Origin: Planctomycetaceae bacterium
Lineage (GTDB): Bacteria > Planctomycetota > Phycisphaerae > Tepidisphaerales > Tepidisphaeraceae
Length of the DNA: 64,000 nucleotides
Direction: 5' to 3'
Assembly: GCA_027487775.1 (NCBI GenBank)
Contig: JAIYCY010000025.1
Span: 1-64,000, forward strand
Part shown: positions 7,720 through 17,704 of the stretch, one piece after another
How the letters are laid out: the number at the start of each line of letters is the position of its first letter
Numbering within the stretch: position 1 is the first letter of the stretch
Position numbers and translations under genes: made by a program
The notes under the pieces: generated by a model
Told to the model about the DNA's origin: nothing
The model's database searches: none
What the model saw: the letters and a program-made list of their open reading frames with translations, nothing else

Positions 7720-8958
7720 ATGAACGGCTCGATCAAATGCCCCTCCTGCGGGCACGCATTCGAAATCACCGACGCCATCGCCTCCGATCTGCGCGAGAGC
7801 GTCCGTCGTGAATTCGACGACCGCATCAATGCCGAGCGCGCACGGCTTGCCCAGCAACAAAAGGAACTCGAATCCGCTCGGATACTTCTCGCTCACGAAA
7901 AGTCCGACATCGAGACACAAATCAAAAGGCAACTCGACGCCGAACGTCAAACACTCATCGACGCAGAGTCCAAGCGCGCACAACTGTCCGTCCAAACCAC
8001 ACTCGAAGAACTCAAGTCTCAACTCAACGACGAACGCGCACGACGCGAAACCGCCCAGAAGAACGAACTCACACTTCGCCAGCAACAGGCCGAAGTCGAA
8101 AATGCAAAGAAGGAGCTCGAACTCACCCTCGCCCGCGAACGCGACATCGTCCGCGCTCAGGTCGCTCAAGCCAAGGAAGAAGAGTTCCGGCTAAAAGAGG
8201 CCGAGTGGAAGCAAAAGCTCGATCAAATGTCCAGGCAGGCGGACGAAATGAAGCGTCGCGCTGAACAGGGTAGCCAGCAATCGCAAGGCGAAGTCTTGGA
8301 GCTGGAACTGGAACGTCAACTCATCGAGGCCTTCCCGCGTGACAGCATCACCGAAGTCGCCAAGGGTCAGAACGGCGCGGACGTGCATCAGATCGTGCGC
8401 AACGATCAAGGCGCAGAGTGCGGCCTGATCTGCTGGGAGGCCAAGCGCGTCAAATCCTGGCAGAGCAACTTTACTGAAAAGCTGCGCGCCGACGGACGCA
8501 AGGCGGGCGCGGGTGCTGTGGCCATCTGCACCACACATCCGCCCCACAAGGCCTTCACCGGACTCGAACGCATCGACGGCGTCTGGGTCTGCTCACCCGC
8601 CCTGCTGCTTCCGCTGGCCACCGTGCTGCGACAAACGCTCGTGGGCCACGCGCAGATCAAGAAGAGCTACGAGGGCAAAGAGACCAAGATGAGTCAGGTC
8701 TACGACTACATTTCCAGCCCCAGCTTCGCCGACCGCATGCTGCGTCTACGTGACACGTTCCTTGCGATGCGATCGGACCTCGACGCCGAGAAACGCGCGA
8801 TGGAACGCCTCTGGAAAACACGTGACAAGCAGCTCACCAATCTCATTGCCGGCACCAGCGAGCTGCGCGACGAAATCCATGCCATCCTCGGCGCAGACAT
8901 CCCCGGCCTCGGCTCCGCTGATCTTCGGGCTTTGTCAGACCAATCGGAATCAAACTAA
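7720..8958 (+). CDS. DUF2130 domain protein with coiled coil and nuclease-like fold
   Basis: The chosen ATG at 7720 gives 412 residues beginning MNGSIKCPSCGHAFEI; upstream sequence in the same frame looks non-coding. A CxxC pair at residues 7 and 10 resembles half a zinc knuckle. Residues about 20-190 form one long charged coiled coil. The DUF2130 core follows, with GAECGLICWEAKRVKSW, whose Glu and Lys match the E-x-K signature of PD-(D/E)XK nuclease folds. A second coiled coil ends the protein. Members are widespread cytoplasmic proteins of unknown role, sometimes suggested to act on DNA. No operon partner explains it here; the next gene is a sugar isomerase 42 bases downstream. Confidence 0.8.
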   Translation: MNGSIKCPSCGHAFEITDAIASDLRESVRREFDDRINAERARLAQQQKELESARILLAHEKSDIETQIKRQLDAERQTLIDAESKRAQLSVQTTLEELKSQLNDERARRETAQKNELTLRQQQAEVENAKKELELTLARERDIVRAQVAQAKEEEFRLKEAEWKQKLDQMSRQADEMKRRAEQGSQQSQGEVLELELERQLIEAFPRDSITEVAKGQNGADVHQIVRNDQGAECGLICWEAKRVKSWQSNFTEKLRADGRKAGAGAVAICTTHPPHKAFTGLERIDGVWVCSPALLLPLATVLRQTLVGHAQIKKSYEGKETKMSQVYDYISSPSFADRMLRLRDTFLAMRSDLDAEKRAMERLWKTRDKQLTNLIAGTSELRDEIHAILGADIPGLGSADLRALSDQSESN

Positions 8959-9000
8959 CTTCAATTCTCACCCACATCGCCAACGCAAAGGACTTCGAAC

Positions 9001-10638
9001 ATGGCCAAGAACAAGAAGAAGAACATCGTTCAACTCATCGTCAACGGCGACCTGCGGCTCACCGCCAACCAGAAGTGCTGGCCCGCGCAGTCACAAATGG
9101 AAGCCGATCTGAAATCCGCACTCGCGGCCGAAGGATATGAACTCGTTCGCGCGCATCCCTACAAGCCCGATCACAAGCACGGCTTCATCCAAAGCCAGAA
9201 AGAAGGGATGGAAGTCTTCAAGCACGTCGACCCCGAGCAACCCATCATCGTCGCCGAGGCGGTTTGGCAATACTCGCATCACATCCTGCACGGCCTGATT
9301 TCGCACCGCGCCCCGATCCTCACGCTCGCCAACTGGTCGGGCACCTGGCCCGGACTCGTCGGCATGCTCAATCTCAACGGCTCGCTCACCAAAGCCGGCG
9401 TAGAATACTCCACCCTCTGGAGCGAGAAGTTCGAAGACGACTTCTTCAAAAAGTCTCTTCGCAGCTGGCTTAAGACTGGAAAGATCAAGCACAAGATCAA
9501 CCACGTCACGCCGCTCAGCAAGGTCAAAGTCAAAGACCGCGACTGGAAACTCGCCGCCGAGCTGGCGACGCAACTGAAGACCGACAAGGCGATCATGGGC
9601 GTCTTCGACGAAGGGTGCATGGGCATGTTCAACGCGATCATCCCCGACGAACTTCTTCATCCGACCGGCCTGTTCAAAGAGCGTCTGTCGCAGTCGGCTC
9701 TGTACTATGAATCAACACAAGTCAGCGATGCCGACGCCCGCGCCTGCCTCGACTGGTACAAGAAGAAGGGACTGAAGTTTCACTTCGGTCGGGACGAATC
9801 CGAAGACCTCACCGAAGCTCAGGTCCTGCTCCAGTGCAAGACCTACATCGCCGCTGTCCGTATTGCTGACGACTTCGGCTGCTCGACGATCGGGATTCAG
9901 TATCAGCAGGGATTGAAGGATCTTCTGCCGGCAAGCGATCTGGTTGAAGGGACGCTCAACAACGCTGATCGTCCGCCGGTCAAATCGCGTGACGGTCGGC
10001 GCGTCCTCTTTGAAGGCGAACCACTTCCCCACTTCAACGAAGTCGATGAATGCGCCGGCCTCGACGGACTGATCACCTACCGCGTTCACAAATCGCTAGA
10101 CCAGCCTGTGGAAAACACGCTGCACGATCTGCGTTGGGGCGACATCGACCGCTCCGGAACGGTCGAGGATTATGTCTGGGTCTTCCTCATCTCCGGTTCC
10201 GCGCCGCCCGCGCACTTTATCGGGGGCTGGAAGGGAGCAAGCTCGATGCGGCAGCCGTCGATGTATTTCCGTCTCGGCGGCGGCACGCTTCGTGGAATCA
10301 GCAGGCCGGGCGAGATCGTTTGGAGTCGCATCTACATCGAAGACGGTCGCCTCAAGATGGATCTCGGTCGCGGCGGGGTCGTCAAGTTGCCCGACGCCGA
10401 AACCGATCGCCGCTGGAAGGAAACGACGATGCAGTGGCCGATCATGCACGCGGTGACTTACGGCGTGTCGCGTGATCAGATGATGGCCCGGCACAAGTCC
10501 AACCACATCCAGTGCGTCTACGCCAATTCGCCCGCCGACGCCGACCGCGCCCTGCTGGTCAAGGCCGCCATGGCCGAGGCCCTCGGCATGGAAGTCGCCC
10601 TCTGCGGCACGAAGAAGGACGGCTCGAGTTGGAAGTGA
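9001..10638 (+). CDS. L-fucose isomerase-like protein
   Basis: The 545-residue protein resembles the L-fucose/L-arabinose isomerase fold. The middle reads [17 protein letters not shown] then a [17 protein letters not shown] block, where Glu and Asp residues are positioned like the metal ligands of that family, and the C-terminal beta domain follows with [17 protein letters not shown]. Such enzymes convert aldoses to ketoses with Mn2+. Planctomycetes often carry several divergent copies linked to fucoidan or plant sugar use. The start ATG has AAGGACTTCGAAC before it. Exact sugar unknown, and a non-fucose substrate is possible. Confidence 0.7.
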   Translation: MAKNKKKNIVQLIVNGDLRLTANQKCWPAQSQMEADLKSALAAEGYELVRAHPYKPDHKHGFIQSQKEGMEVFKHVDPEQPIIVAEAVWQYSHHILHGLISHRAPILTLANWSGTWPGLVGMLNLNGSLTKAGVEYSTLWSEKFEDDFFKKSLRSWLKTGKIKHKINHVTPLSKVKVKDRDWKLAAELATQLKTDKAIMGVFDEGCMGMFNAIIPDELLHPTGLFKERLSQSALYYESTQVSDADARACLDWYKKKGLKFHFGRDESEDLTEAQVLLQCKTYIAAVRIADDFGCSTIGIQYQQGLKDLLPASDLVEGTLNNADRPPVKSRDGRRVLFEGEPLPHFNEVDECAGLDGLITYRVHKSLDQPVENTLHDLRWGDIDRSGTVEDYVWVFLISGSAPPAHFIGGWKGASSMRQPSMYFRLGGGTLRGISRPGEIVWSRIYIEDGRLKMDLGRGGVVKLPDAETDRRWKETTMQWPIMHAVTYGVSRDQMMARHKSNHIQCVYANSPADADRALLVKAAMAEALGMEVALCGTKKDGSSWK

Positions 10639-10657
10639 GGACGGGGAATGGAGGGAT

Positions 10658-11365
10658 ATGGGACAGCGGCACAGACGGGATTCGTTCACAAGAGGTCGAT
10701 ACTGGTTCATTGCAGGTTACCTCGGCACGATCGGCTCACAGCTTCGTCAATCCATGCGTAAAAGGTCATTCGACGCGCTGACGACCATGCCGCGATTGAT
10801 GGTTGATGAATTCACCCACCGCAACGCTCAGGTCATGCAGGTGACGGCGGTCGATCTACAAGACGACGTTGCTTTGATTCTCATGCGTTCGAGCGTGATC
10901 GAGCAAAACCGCTGGGAAAGCGTGTGGTACTCGGTTGCGGTGCGTAAGGACGGTCGATGGATATGGACCGTGGACGATGACCGCCCGAGTCTCCTGAAGC
11001 TGGCCGAGCGGATCATCACGGAGAAACCACTCTCAAAGAACGATCGGGAATTTGAGCCGCTCTGGTTTTATCCGGGAAGATTTCAATTCCGGTCCGGAGG
11101 CAAGGTAGACCTCAACGCTCCGCCGTTATTCAAGTGCCGTGAATGCGATGCCCGGTGGAGCAGTGATGATCAATCCGATTGCAGCACATGTGGTTGGGTT
11201 CGTCATCCGAGTAACCGTCTCAAATGGGGCAGAGCTGGTCGATGTCCTCGTTGCGGGTTTTCTTACCGGTTTGATGGTGAACGATGTTCCCATTGCGCCT
11301 GGCCTGATGTCGTGCACCGCAAGCGACGTTCGGCTGCAACGGGCGGCGAAGGTGCACAAGGGTGA
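10658..11365 (+). CDS. Hypothetical protein with C-terminal double zinc ribbon
   Basis: The product has up to 235 residues and no recognised catalytic domain. Residues about 55-150 look like a compact alpha/beta domain (VTAVDLQDDVALILMRSS, VWYSVAVRKDGRW). The C terminus holds two four-Cys zinc-ribbon motifs: CREC with CSTCG after 11 residues, then CPRCG with CSHC after 10 residues, followed by basic residues. Such ribbons mediate protein or nucleic acid contacts. The start is uncertain: the ATG at 10658 has GGAGGG only three bases away, and another in-frame ATG lies at 10754. It follows the isomerase gene by 19 bases but function is unknown. Confidence 0.6.
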   Translation: MGQRHRRDSFTRGRYWFIAGYLGTIGSQLRQSMRKRSFDALTTMPRLMVDEFTHRNAQVMQVTAVDLQDDVALILMRSSVIEQNRWESVWYSVAVRKDGRWIWTVDDDRPSLLKLAERIITEKPLSKNDREFEPLWFYPGRFQFRSGGKVDLNAPPLFKCRECDARWSSDDQSDCSTCGWVRHPSNRLKWGRAGRCPRCGFSYRFDGERCSHCAWPDVVHRKRRSAATGGEGAQG

Positions 11366-11461
11366 TTTTGCAAAACGGCAAGTCTCAACTCCCCGCCCTG
11401 CGAAAGCGGGCTTGCCAACCGGATCCGCCGGTTGGTACGTTTTGGTTAAGGTGGATCAAAG

Positions 11462-12076
11462 ATGTCTCGCGGCCGTTCGATTAAATCTTCTCCGACGGTG
11501 CGTTCTGGTCAGCAGTATCGAGCTGAGAGCGCGGCCGATCAGCCTCGCGATTTCAATTCCCCGCGATCGTTCCCGGAAATCTTTCGCAAGAATCCGGGCC
11601 CCAAACATCGGCACGTTCTGCACACCAAACATGTTCGGGCGTTTATCGAGATTCTGCCCGACTGGAATGAGCTTTCGATCGGATTGAACGTGATTCTACT
11701 CGCGCCACATCGACCCGGCTGCGACGGATTTCATCGCCCGGGGTTGATCGCGATCTGTGCGCAGCCCAGAGGGCTTTCGATCGAGACGGATAATCGGGCC
11801 TACCTGTCCCAGCACCGCTGTATCTTTGATCGCTTGTCGATCGCGCGCGAATCGGAAGGTGAATCCACGCTCATTCACTTCACCGAAGCATCGCTTCGGG
11901 CGTTTCAGTTGCTCCACATCTTTTTGCACGAGCTCGGCCACCATCACGACCGCATGACGACCAAGTCCAGACGCCGATCATCGCGCGGCGAATCGTTTGC
12001 TGAGACTTTTGCGAATGAACAGGCCCGGAAAGTTTGGTCTGCGTATGAGGACCTCGAACGACAATGGAATGATTAG
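11462..12076 (+). CDS. Putative zinc-dependent peptidase-like protein (HELGH motif)
   Basis: The 204-residue protein has a basic, Ser/Arg-rich N terminus, then a globular part ending in LHIFLHELGHHHDRM. His156, Glu157 and His160 make an HExxH zinc-binding motif within a predicted helix, and Glu residues in RGESFAETFANEQA about 20 residues later could supply the third ligand, as in gluzincins. There is no signal peptide, so it would act in the cytoplasm. Substrate and partners are unknown. I do not recognise a named family, so the metallopeptidase call rests on the motif alone. Confidence 0.55.
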   Translation: MSRGRSIKSSPTVRSGQQYRAESAADQPRDFNSPRSFPEIFRKNPGPKHRHVLHTKHVRAFIEILPDWNELSIGLNVILLAPHRPGCDGFHRPGLIAICAQPRGLSIETDNRAYLSQHRCIFDRLSIARESEGESTLIHFTEASLRAFQLLHIFLHELGHHHDRMTTKSRRRSSRGESFAETFANEQARKVWSAYEDLERQWND

Positions 12077-12130
12077 AGCCCACTTTTGGCTCTCTCCCGA
12101 GTTTTGTGGTTGCTATCCTTTTGGCTGTGC

Positions 12131-12520
12131 ATGCTGGATGAACAAACAAAATCGCGAGCGGGTTGGCGTCGCCTGGTGCCCCGGGAATCGTTGTGGCCGG
12201 TGCTGTTGACGCGACCGCGGAGGTTTGTTGTGGGGCGGCGCGTGGAGTTGGTGTTGCTAGTCATTGCGGCGGGGCTGGATCTATTCACCACGCTATGGAA
12301 CATCCGCGCGTACGGCCCGTCGATCGAAGTGCATCCGGTGCAGCGATTCGTCGTGCATTCGCTAGGCGTGGAGGCGGGCGTGCCGATCGCCAAGCTGATT
12401 CAGGTCGGTTTCGTCATCGTTGTATCGGCGTGGTGGACGCCTTGGTGTCGGTGGGTGCTGATGGTTTGCGCGGTTCTCTACGCGTTGGCGGCCGCGAACA
12501 ACTACTGGCATTGGCTTTAA
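12131..12520 (+). CDS. Small membrane protein, hypothetical
   Basis: The ATG at 12131 gives 129 residues; an earlier in-frame TTG would overlap the end region of the previous gene and is less likely. There are two or three hydrophobic helices: VELVLLVIAAGLDLFTTLW, IAKLIQVGFVIVVSAWW and VLMVCAVLYALAAANNYW. Short basic segments separate them. The pattern resembles small DUF5658-type membrane proteins, but I cannot assign it firmly. It converges with rpsA. Confidence 0.55.
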   Translation: MLDEQTKSRAGWRRLVPRESLWPVLLTRPRRFVVGRRVELVLLVIAAGLDLFTTLWNIRAYGPSIEVHPVQRFVVHSLGVEAGVPIAKLIQVGFVIVVSAWWTPWCRWVLMVCAVLYALAAANNYWHWL

Positions 12521-12595
12521 ATCGAATTGATCGTCGCACGTGATGAAGGTTTTTCGCGCGCGGACTTGAAGCGATTGTCTCGAGATCAAAAGGAG

Positions 12596-12625
12596 CAAGG
12601 CGATTCCCTGAGGGGAACCGCCTTG
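12596..12625 (-). terminator. Intrinsic terminator of rpsA
   Basis: Read on the minus strand, a 13-bp stem starting CAAGGCGGTTCCC with loop CTCA is followed by CTCCTTTTG. One pair is G-U only in the minus orientation, which supports this strand. It lies about 50 bases after the rpsA stop codon. Confidence 0.7.
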
Positions 12626-12673
12626 CGGGTTGAGGTTGGGATTGATGGGGTTGGTATGTTGGGTCGAGCGGGA

Positions 12674-14401
12674 TTATTCCAGACCGCCGCGCAGGCCGCG
12701 CTTGGTTTGGCGTTCCTTGCGTTCCTCTTCGCGCTTTTCTTCTTCGGCGGCCCACTGGGCGCGCTTGAGCGAGAGGCCGATCTTCCGTTCGTCGCTGTCG
12801 ACGCGGAGGATTTTGACTTCGAGAGGTTGGCCGGCCTTGACGACGTCTTCGGGCTTTTCGACTTTATGGTCGGCGATTTCAGAGACGTGCAGGAGGCCTT
12901 CGAGGCCGTCTTCGAGTTCGACGAAGACGCCGAAGTTGGCGATCTTGGTGACCATGCCCTTGACGACCATGCCGGGGCGGTAGGCGTTGGGGATGGCGTT
13001 GAGCCACGGGTCTTCCTGGAGTTGCTTGACACCGAGGGCGATCCGCTGCTTTTCCTGATCGACGCTGAGGACGACGGACTGGACGGTATCGCCCTTCTTG
13101 AGCATTTCGGACGGATGGCCGACCTTTTTGGTCCAGCTGAGGTCCGAGACGTGGAGCAGGCCGTCGATGCCTTCTTCGATCTCGATGAACGCGCCGTAGT
13201 TGGCGATGTTGCGGACCTTGCCTTCGACGATTGAGCCGGGGGGATATTTGTCGGCGACGCGATCCCAGGGATTTTCCTCGACTTGCTTCATGCCGAGGCT
13301 GATTTCCTGTTTGTCCTTGTTGATCTCCAGGACCTTGCACTGAACGACCTGACCCTGGCTGACGACTTCGGACGGGTGGTTGATGCGTTTGGTCCAGGAC
13401 ATTTCAGAGATGTGAACAAGGCCCTCGACGCCGCTTTCGAGTTTGATGAACGCGCCGTAGGACATGATGTTGACGACTTCGCCTTGATGGACGCTGCCGA
13501 CGGGGTATTTGGATTCGATGTTTTCCCAAGGGCTTGCGTCCTTTTGCTTGAGGCCCAGGGCGATCTTTTCCTTGTCCTTGTCGATCTGCAGAACCTTGAC
13601 TTCGATCTCCTGATCGATTTTGACCATTTCGCTGGGGTGATTGATGCGGCCCCAGGACATGTCGGTGATGTGGAGAAGCCCATCGATCCCGCCGAGGTCG
13701 ATGAAGACGCCGAAGTCGGCGATGTTCTTGACGGTGCCCTTGATGACGCTGCCGACGTCGATTCCGCCGAGCGTCTTTTTCTTCAGTTCTTCGCGTTGTT
13801 GTTCGATCATCTTTCGTCGAGAGATGACGATGTTGCGTCGTTCTTCGTCGATTTTGAGGATGACCGCGTCGATGGAGCGACCGATCCAGTCGGAAATTTC
13901 GCCCGGACGGCGGATATCGACCTGGCTGGCCGGGAGGAAGACGGGGACGCCGATATCGACGAGAAGGCCGCCCTTGATTTTTTTGCTGACCTTTCCGACG
14001 ACGGGGTCGCCTTCCTTCTTGGTGTTCATGATGTTGTCCCAGTTGATGATGCGATCAGCCTTTCGCTTGCTGATCTTCACCAGACCGGAATCGAGTTCGG
14101 TGTCTTCGAGCAGGACATGAACTTCCTGGCCGATTTTGACATTTTCGGGTTCATCGAATTCGCCGCGATCGAGGACGCCTTCGCTCTTCAGGCCGAGTTC
14201 GACGATAAAATCGACGCCCGCGTGGCCGGAGATTTTGCCTTTGACGATCGCGCCGCTGGAGAAATCCTGAACTTCATCGCCGCTGATGAGTTGATTGATA
14301 TCGTTGGCGGCTTCGCCGAGGGCATCCATGACGGCGGCGTTGGCTTCGTTCTCGAGGTCTTCGAGATTTCCGAGCGAATTCAGCAGATTGTAATCGACCA
14401 T
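12674..14401 (-). CDS. rpsA: 30S ribosomal protein S1
   Basis: The 575-residue protein consists of six consecutive S1 (OB-fold) repeats at roughly residues 49-118, 134-200, 217-287, 302-374, 389-461 and 476-548. Repeats 3-6 carry the near-identical GxFVDLGGIDGLLHxxDMSW type of RNA-binding surface and the LQIDKDKEKIALGLKQ type of ending. S1 binds mRNA at the 30S platform and helps unstructured or leaderless-start mRNAs load. Length matches bacterial S1. No Shine-Dalgarno sequence precedes its own ATG, as is common for rpsA. A long antisense frame covering this gene is a shadow caused by GC bias. Confidence 0.95.
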   Translation of the reverse strand: MVDYNLLNSLGNLEDLENEANAAVMDALGEAANDINQLISGDEVQDFSSGAIVKGKISGHAGVDFIVELGLKSEGVLDRGEFDEPENVKIGQEVHVLLEDTELDSGLVKISKRKADRIINWDNIMNTKKEGDPVVGKVSKKIKGGLLVDIGVPVFLPASQVDIRRPGEISDWIGRSIDAVILKIDEERRNIVISRRKMIEQQREELKKKTLGGIDVGSVIKGTVKNIADFGVFIDLGGIDGLLHITDMSWGRINHPSEMVKIDQEIEVKVLQIDKDKEKIALGLKQKDASPWENIESKYPVGSVHQGEVVNIMSYGAFIKLESGVEGLVHISEMSWTKRINHPSEVVSQGQVVQCKVLEINKDKQEISLGMKQVEENPWDRVADKYPPGSIVEGKVRNIANYGAFIEIEEGIDGLLHVSDLSWTKKVGHPSEMLKKGDTVQSVVLSVDQEKQRIALGVKQLQEDPWLNAIPNAYRPGMVVKGMVTKIANFGVFVELEDGLEGLLHVSEIADHKVEKPEDVVKAGQPLEVKILRVDSDERKIGLSLKRAQWAAEEEKREEERKERQTKRGLRGGLE

Positions 14402-14763
14402 GGGGGAAACACGTTTCGGGCTGTGATGCCAGGCCCCGGTCTTTCAGGGGCGTCCCCGCCCGTGGAACAGGTCGGGGCCATCCGCACGGATCACAAGCGT
14501 GATTTGCTTGCGACGGCACGGAGACATCGGGTTGTACGCTACCGACTCGAAAACGTCTTGCAGAACACCTGCAAAGTCAGTCGGAAGGGAAATCGTAACC
14601 TGCCCCACTTCCGGATGCAAACGGAAGGCAGGGCTGGAAATCTCGCGAAATCCTCTGTCACAATCGAAAACTCTTCGCCTGGGCTATTGATTTTCTCGCC
14701 CCGCTGCCCGAGAAGGGTCAGGTTGGGCGCGGTTTTTCCCGCTCGAGACCTCGGGATTCAGCT

Positions 14764-16338
14764 ATGCGTATTGACATCTACGACACCACGCTTCGCGACG
14801 GCACGCAGGGAGAAGGGTTTAACCTTTCGCTCTCGGACAAGTTGCAGATTGCGAAGAAGCTCGACGAGCTGGGCGTGGATTACATCGAGGGGGGATTCCC
14901 GCTCAGCAATCCGAAGGACGAAGCCTTCTTCAAAGACGTTCGCACGATGAATCTGCGGGCGAAGGTCAGCGCCTTCGGCATGACGCGCCGGCGAGGCGTT
15001 CGCGCCGAGGACGATCCGGGCATGCGTGCCCTGCTTGATGCCCAAACGCCCGCCATCACGATTGTGGGCAAGACGAGTCCATTTCAGGTTGAGCACGTGC
15101 TGAATGTGACGCGTGAGGAGAATCTCGCGATGATCGGCGAGAGTGTCGCGCTCATGGTGGGTCATGGTCGCGAGGTGATTTATGACGCCGAGCATTTTTT
15201 TGATGCCTATCGCGTGGACCGGGGATACGCGCTGGCGACGCTGAAGGCGGCGGAGGACGCCGGCGCTGTGGTGCTGTGTCTCTGCGATACCAACGGCGGA
15301 TCTCTGCCGGAGCAGATCGCCGAGGCGGTTCGTGATGTGAGGTCGCAATCGAAGGCGCGGATCGGCATCCATACGCACAACGACGCGGGCCTCGCGATTG
15401 CCAACGCACAGGCCGCGATTGCCGCGGGCGCTTCGCATGCCCAGGGGACGATCAACGGCGTGGGCGAGCGGTGTGGCAACATGGATCTGATCCCGCTGAT
15501 TGCCAATCTGAATCTGAAGCTTGGTCACGACGTCCTGCGCGATAACGATCTTTCGAGGCTGACGGAGGTCAGTCGGTTCGTGTATGAAGTGGCGAACATG
15601 AATCTCGTGAATGGACAGCCGTATGTGGGTTCGAGCGCGTTCGCGCATAAGGGTGGGATGCATGTGCATGCGGTATTGAAGCATCCATCGACGTATGAGC
15701 ACGTGGATCCGAACAAGGTGGGCAATGCGCGGAAGGTGCTGGTCAGCGAGTTGGGCGGGGCGAGCAACATCGCCGCCAAGGCGGGTGCGAAGTTTGATTT
15801 GCTGGCGGACAAGGACATGCTTCGGCGTGTGCAGCAGCGTGTGCAGGAGTTGGAGAACGCCGGTTATCACTTTGAGGCAGCGGACGCGAGTTTTGAGTTG
15901 CTCGTTCGTCGTGAGATCGGTCGATATCAGAAGTTTTTCGAGTTGGATCATTATCGTGTGAACGTGCTGAAGAAGCGTGACGCGGAATCGTACGTGGAGG
16001 CCTCTGTCAAGCTTCTGGTGGGCCAGAGCCTCGAACACCGAGTTGCCGAGGGCAACGGGCCGATCGATGCACTTTATCGAGCGTTGCGTCAGTGCCTGGA
16101 ACCGCATCACCGGACGCTCGCTGATCTGCATTTGATCGACTACAAGGTTCGCGTGATCAACAGTCGCGACGAAAGCGCGGCGGCGGTTCGTGTGGTCGCG
16201 GAGTTTCGTCGCGACGGCCCCGACGGTAAGACCGAGCATTTCGGCACGATCGGCGTGAGCGGCAACGTGATCGACGCGAGTTGGCAGGCGATCACCGACG
16301 CGGTCGAATACGATCTTGTCCGGGATGCCGGCCTTTGA
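14764..16338 (+). CDS. cimA: (R)-citramalate synthase
   Basis: The 524-residue enzyme starts RIDIYDTTLRDGTQGEGF, the HMGL-like TIM-barrel opening with the catalytic Arg-Asp pair. The metal-binding HTHNDAG (His203, His205) and NGVGERCGNMDL blocks follow. FNLSLSDKLQIAKKLDELGV and DYIEGGFPLSNPKDEAFF separate citramalate synthase from homocitrate and isopropylmalate synthases. The C-terminal 150 residues form the LeuA-type allosteric domain, which senses isoleucine. It condenses pyruvate and acetyl-CoA to citramalate, so the organism can probably make isoleucine without threonine deaminase. It stands alone here, without leuCD. Confidence 0.9.
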   Translation: MRIDIYDTTLRDGTQGEGFNLSLSDKLQIAKKLDELGVDYIEGGFPLSNPKDEAFFKDVRTMNLRAKVSAFGMTRRRGVRAEDDPGMRALLDAQTPAITIVGKTSPFQVEHVLNVTREENLAMIGESVALMVGHGREVIYDAEHFFDAYRVDRGYALATLKAAEDAGAVVLCLCDTNGGSLPEQIAEAVRDVRSQSKARIGIHTHNDAGLAIANAQAAIAAGASHAQGTINGVGERCGNMDLIPLIANLNLKLGHDVLRDNDLSRLTEVSRFVYEVANMNLVNGQPYVGSSAFAHKGGMHVHAVLKHPSTYEHVDPNKVGNARKVLVSELGGASNIAAKAGAKFDLLADKDMLRRVQQRVQELENAGYHFEAADASFELLVRREIGRYQKFFELDHYRVNVLKKRDAESYVEASVKLLVGQSLEHRVAEGNGPIDALYRALRQCLEPHHRTLADLHLIDYKVRVINSRDESAAAVRVVAEFRRDGPDGKTEHFGTIGVSGNVIDASWQAITDAVEYDLVRDAGL

Positions 16339-16531
16339 AGATCTGCAATCCCGTGAAAATCGCTTTGTTCATCTCGTGTAATGTTGGCATGCCGCCTGAC
16401 GTCTTTCCTGATAGCGACGGGTTGACCGGTTCGGACAAGCCGTTCGCAGCCGGAAAGTTTGACATCACCCGGACGCTTGGTCAGGATGTCTGTTTGGTGG
16501 AGCCCCGTTCGCCAGGAAGGCGCGAAACACT

Positions 16532-17647
16532 ATGAAACTCGTCGTCACGATTCCAGCCCAGAACGAAGAAAAGACCATCGGCGATGTCGTTCGTGCCGTA
16601 CCCCGCAACATCCCGGGCATCGAAGAGGTGGAGGTCATCGTCATGGACGATGAATCGACCGACGCAACCGCCCGACTGGCCCGCGAGGCGGGCGCGCTGG
16701 TGATTCCGGTTCACGGCAGGCCCGGTCTCGGGAAGGTCTTCAAGATCGGCATGGACCGCGCCATGCGACGCGGTGCGGACATCATCTGCAACATTGACGG
16801 CGACGGCCAATTCAATGCCGGCGACATTCCGAAGCTCGTGCAGCTGATCCTCAGCGATCAGGCGGACTTTGTCACTTGCTCGAGGTTCAAAGACCGCGCG
16901 CTCTGGCCGACGATGCCGCGCGTGAAGTTTTGGGGCAACCATGTCGTGACCCGTATCATCAATTGGGTGTGTGGCGGAACGAAGTTTAGTGACGTCTCCT
17001 GCGGCTTCCGCGCCTTTTCGCGTGAGGCCGCCTATCGCCTGACGCTGTTCGGGCGATACACCTACACCCAGGAATGCTTCATCGACCTCTTCAGTAAAGG
17101 CATGCGCATCGCCGAGGTTCCGCTGGCTGTGCGCGGCGTGCGCGAGCACGGGAAGAGCCGCGTCGCCTCCAGCATCATCAAGTACGCGACCAACTCCGGC
17201 CCGATCATCGTCCGCGCGATGCGCGACATTCAGCCGCTCAAGTTCTTTGGCGGGATCGCGTTGATGCTTCTGATCCCCGCGGTCGTGCTGGGCGGATTCG
17301 TCTTCGGACGATATCTCTGGTTCGGCTTGATCGATGATCGCTGGCGTACTGCACCGTTCACCTCGCTCATCACGATCGCTGGCGTGCTCATCACGCTCAG
17401 CTTTACGATGGGCGTCCTCGCCCTGCTGGCCGACATGCTCGGACGACATCGCAAGATCAGCGAAGAGCTGCTTTATCTTGCCCGAAAGAACCTCTACGCC
17501 AATCGCCGCACGCAGCGACGTGCCAAGCAGCACCGCTCGACCAAGCTCAGTCTGCACGATTCGTGGGTGCTGCCTGTCATCCGCAATGTGGATGATCGAC
17601 TGCCCGACGAATCGCGGGACGTCGATCGCGAGCTCGCGCGTGTCTGA
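16532..17647 (+). CDS. Family 2 glycosyltransferase, dolichyl-phosphate-mannose-synthase-like, with membrane anchor
   Basis: The 371-residue protein has a GT-A domain at residues 1-215: VVTIPAQNEEKTIGDVV, the nucleotide-binding MDDESTDAT, and CNIDGDGQFN containing the DxD-type metal site. Two membrane helices follow (about residues 235-265 and 285-315) and a basic C-terminal tail. This layout is typical of enzymes that move a sugar from a nucleotide donor to a polyprenyl phosphate, or of polysaccharide glycosyltransferases. The acceptor is unknown. No polysaccharide cluster surrounds it. Confidence 0.8.
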   Translation: MKLVVTIPAQNEEKTIGDVVRAVPRNIPGIEEVEVIVMDDESTDATARLAREAGALVIPVHGRPGLGKVFKIGMDRAMRRGADIICNIDGDGQFNAGDIPKLVQLILSDQADFVTCSRFKDRALWPTMPRVKFWGNHVVTRIINWVCGGTKFSDVSCGFRAFSREAAYRLTLFGRYTYTQECFIDLFSKGMRIAEVPLAVRGVREHGKSRVASSIIKYATNSGPIIVRAMRDIQPLKFFGGIALMLLIPAVVLGGFVFGRYLWFGLIDDRWRTAPFTSLITIAGVLITLSFTMGVLALLADMLGRHRKISEELLYLARKNLYANRRTQRRAKQHRSTKLSLHDSWVLPVIRNVDDRLPDESRDVDRELARV

Positions 17648-17678
17648 TGGGAATGGTCGCGCCCGCGAAAGAAAAGCT

Positions 17679-17704
17679 GCCCGCCGGGGGTGAAACCGGC
17701 GGGC
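17679..17704 (+). terminator. Stable hairpin after the glycosyltransferase gene
   Basis: GCCCGCCGG (17679-17687) pairs perfectly with CCGGCGGGC (17696-17704) around an 8-base loop, about 30 bases after the stop codon. There is no T-tract, so it may be an RNA 3' end stabiliser or the first hairpin of the structured stretch that follows. Confidence 0.4.

Noticed and set aside
13283-14950. Open frame of 555 codons on the plus strand
   Set aside because: It is antisense to rpsA and its residues mirror the repeated S1 codons (Asp/Phe/Val-rich). rpsA is certain.
14758-16239. Open frame of 493 codons on the minus strand
   Set aside because: Antisense shadow of cimA; His/Arg-rich composition and no family similarity.
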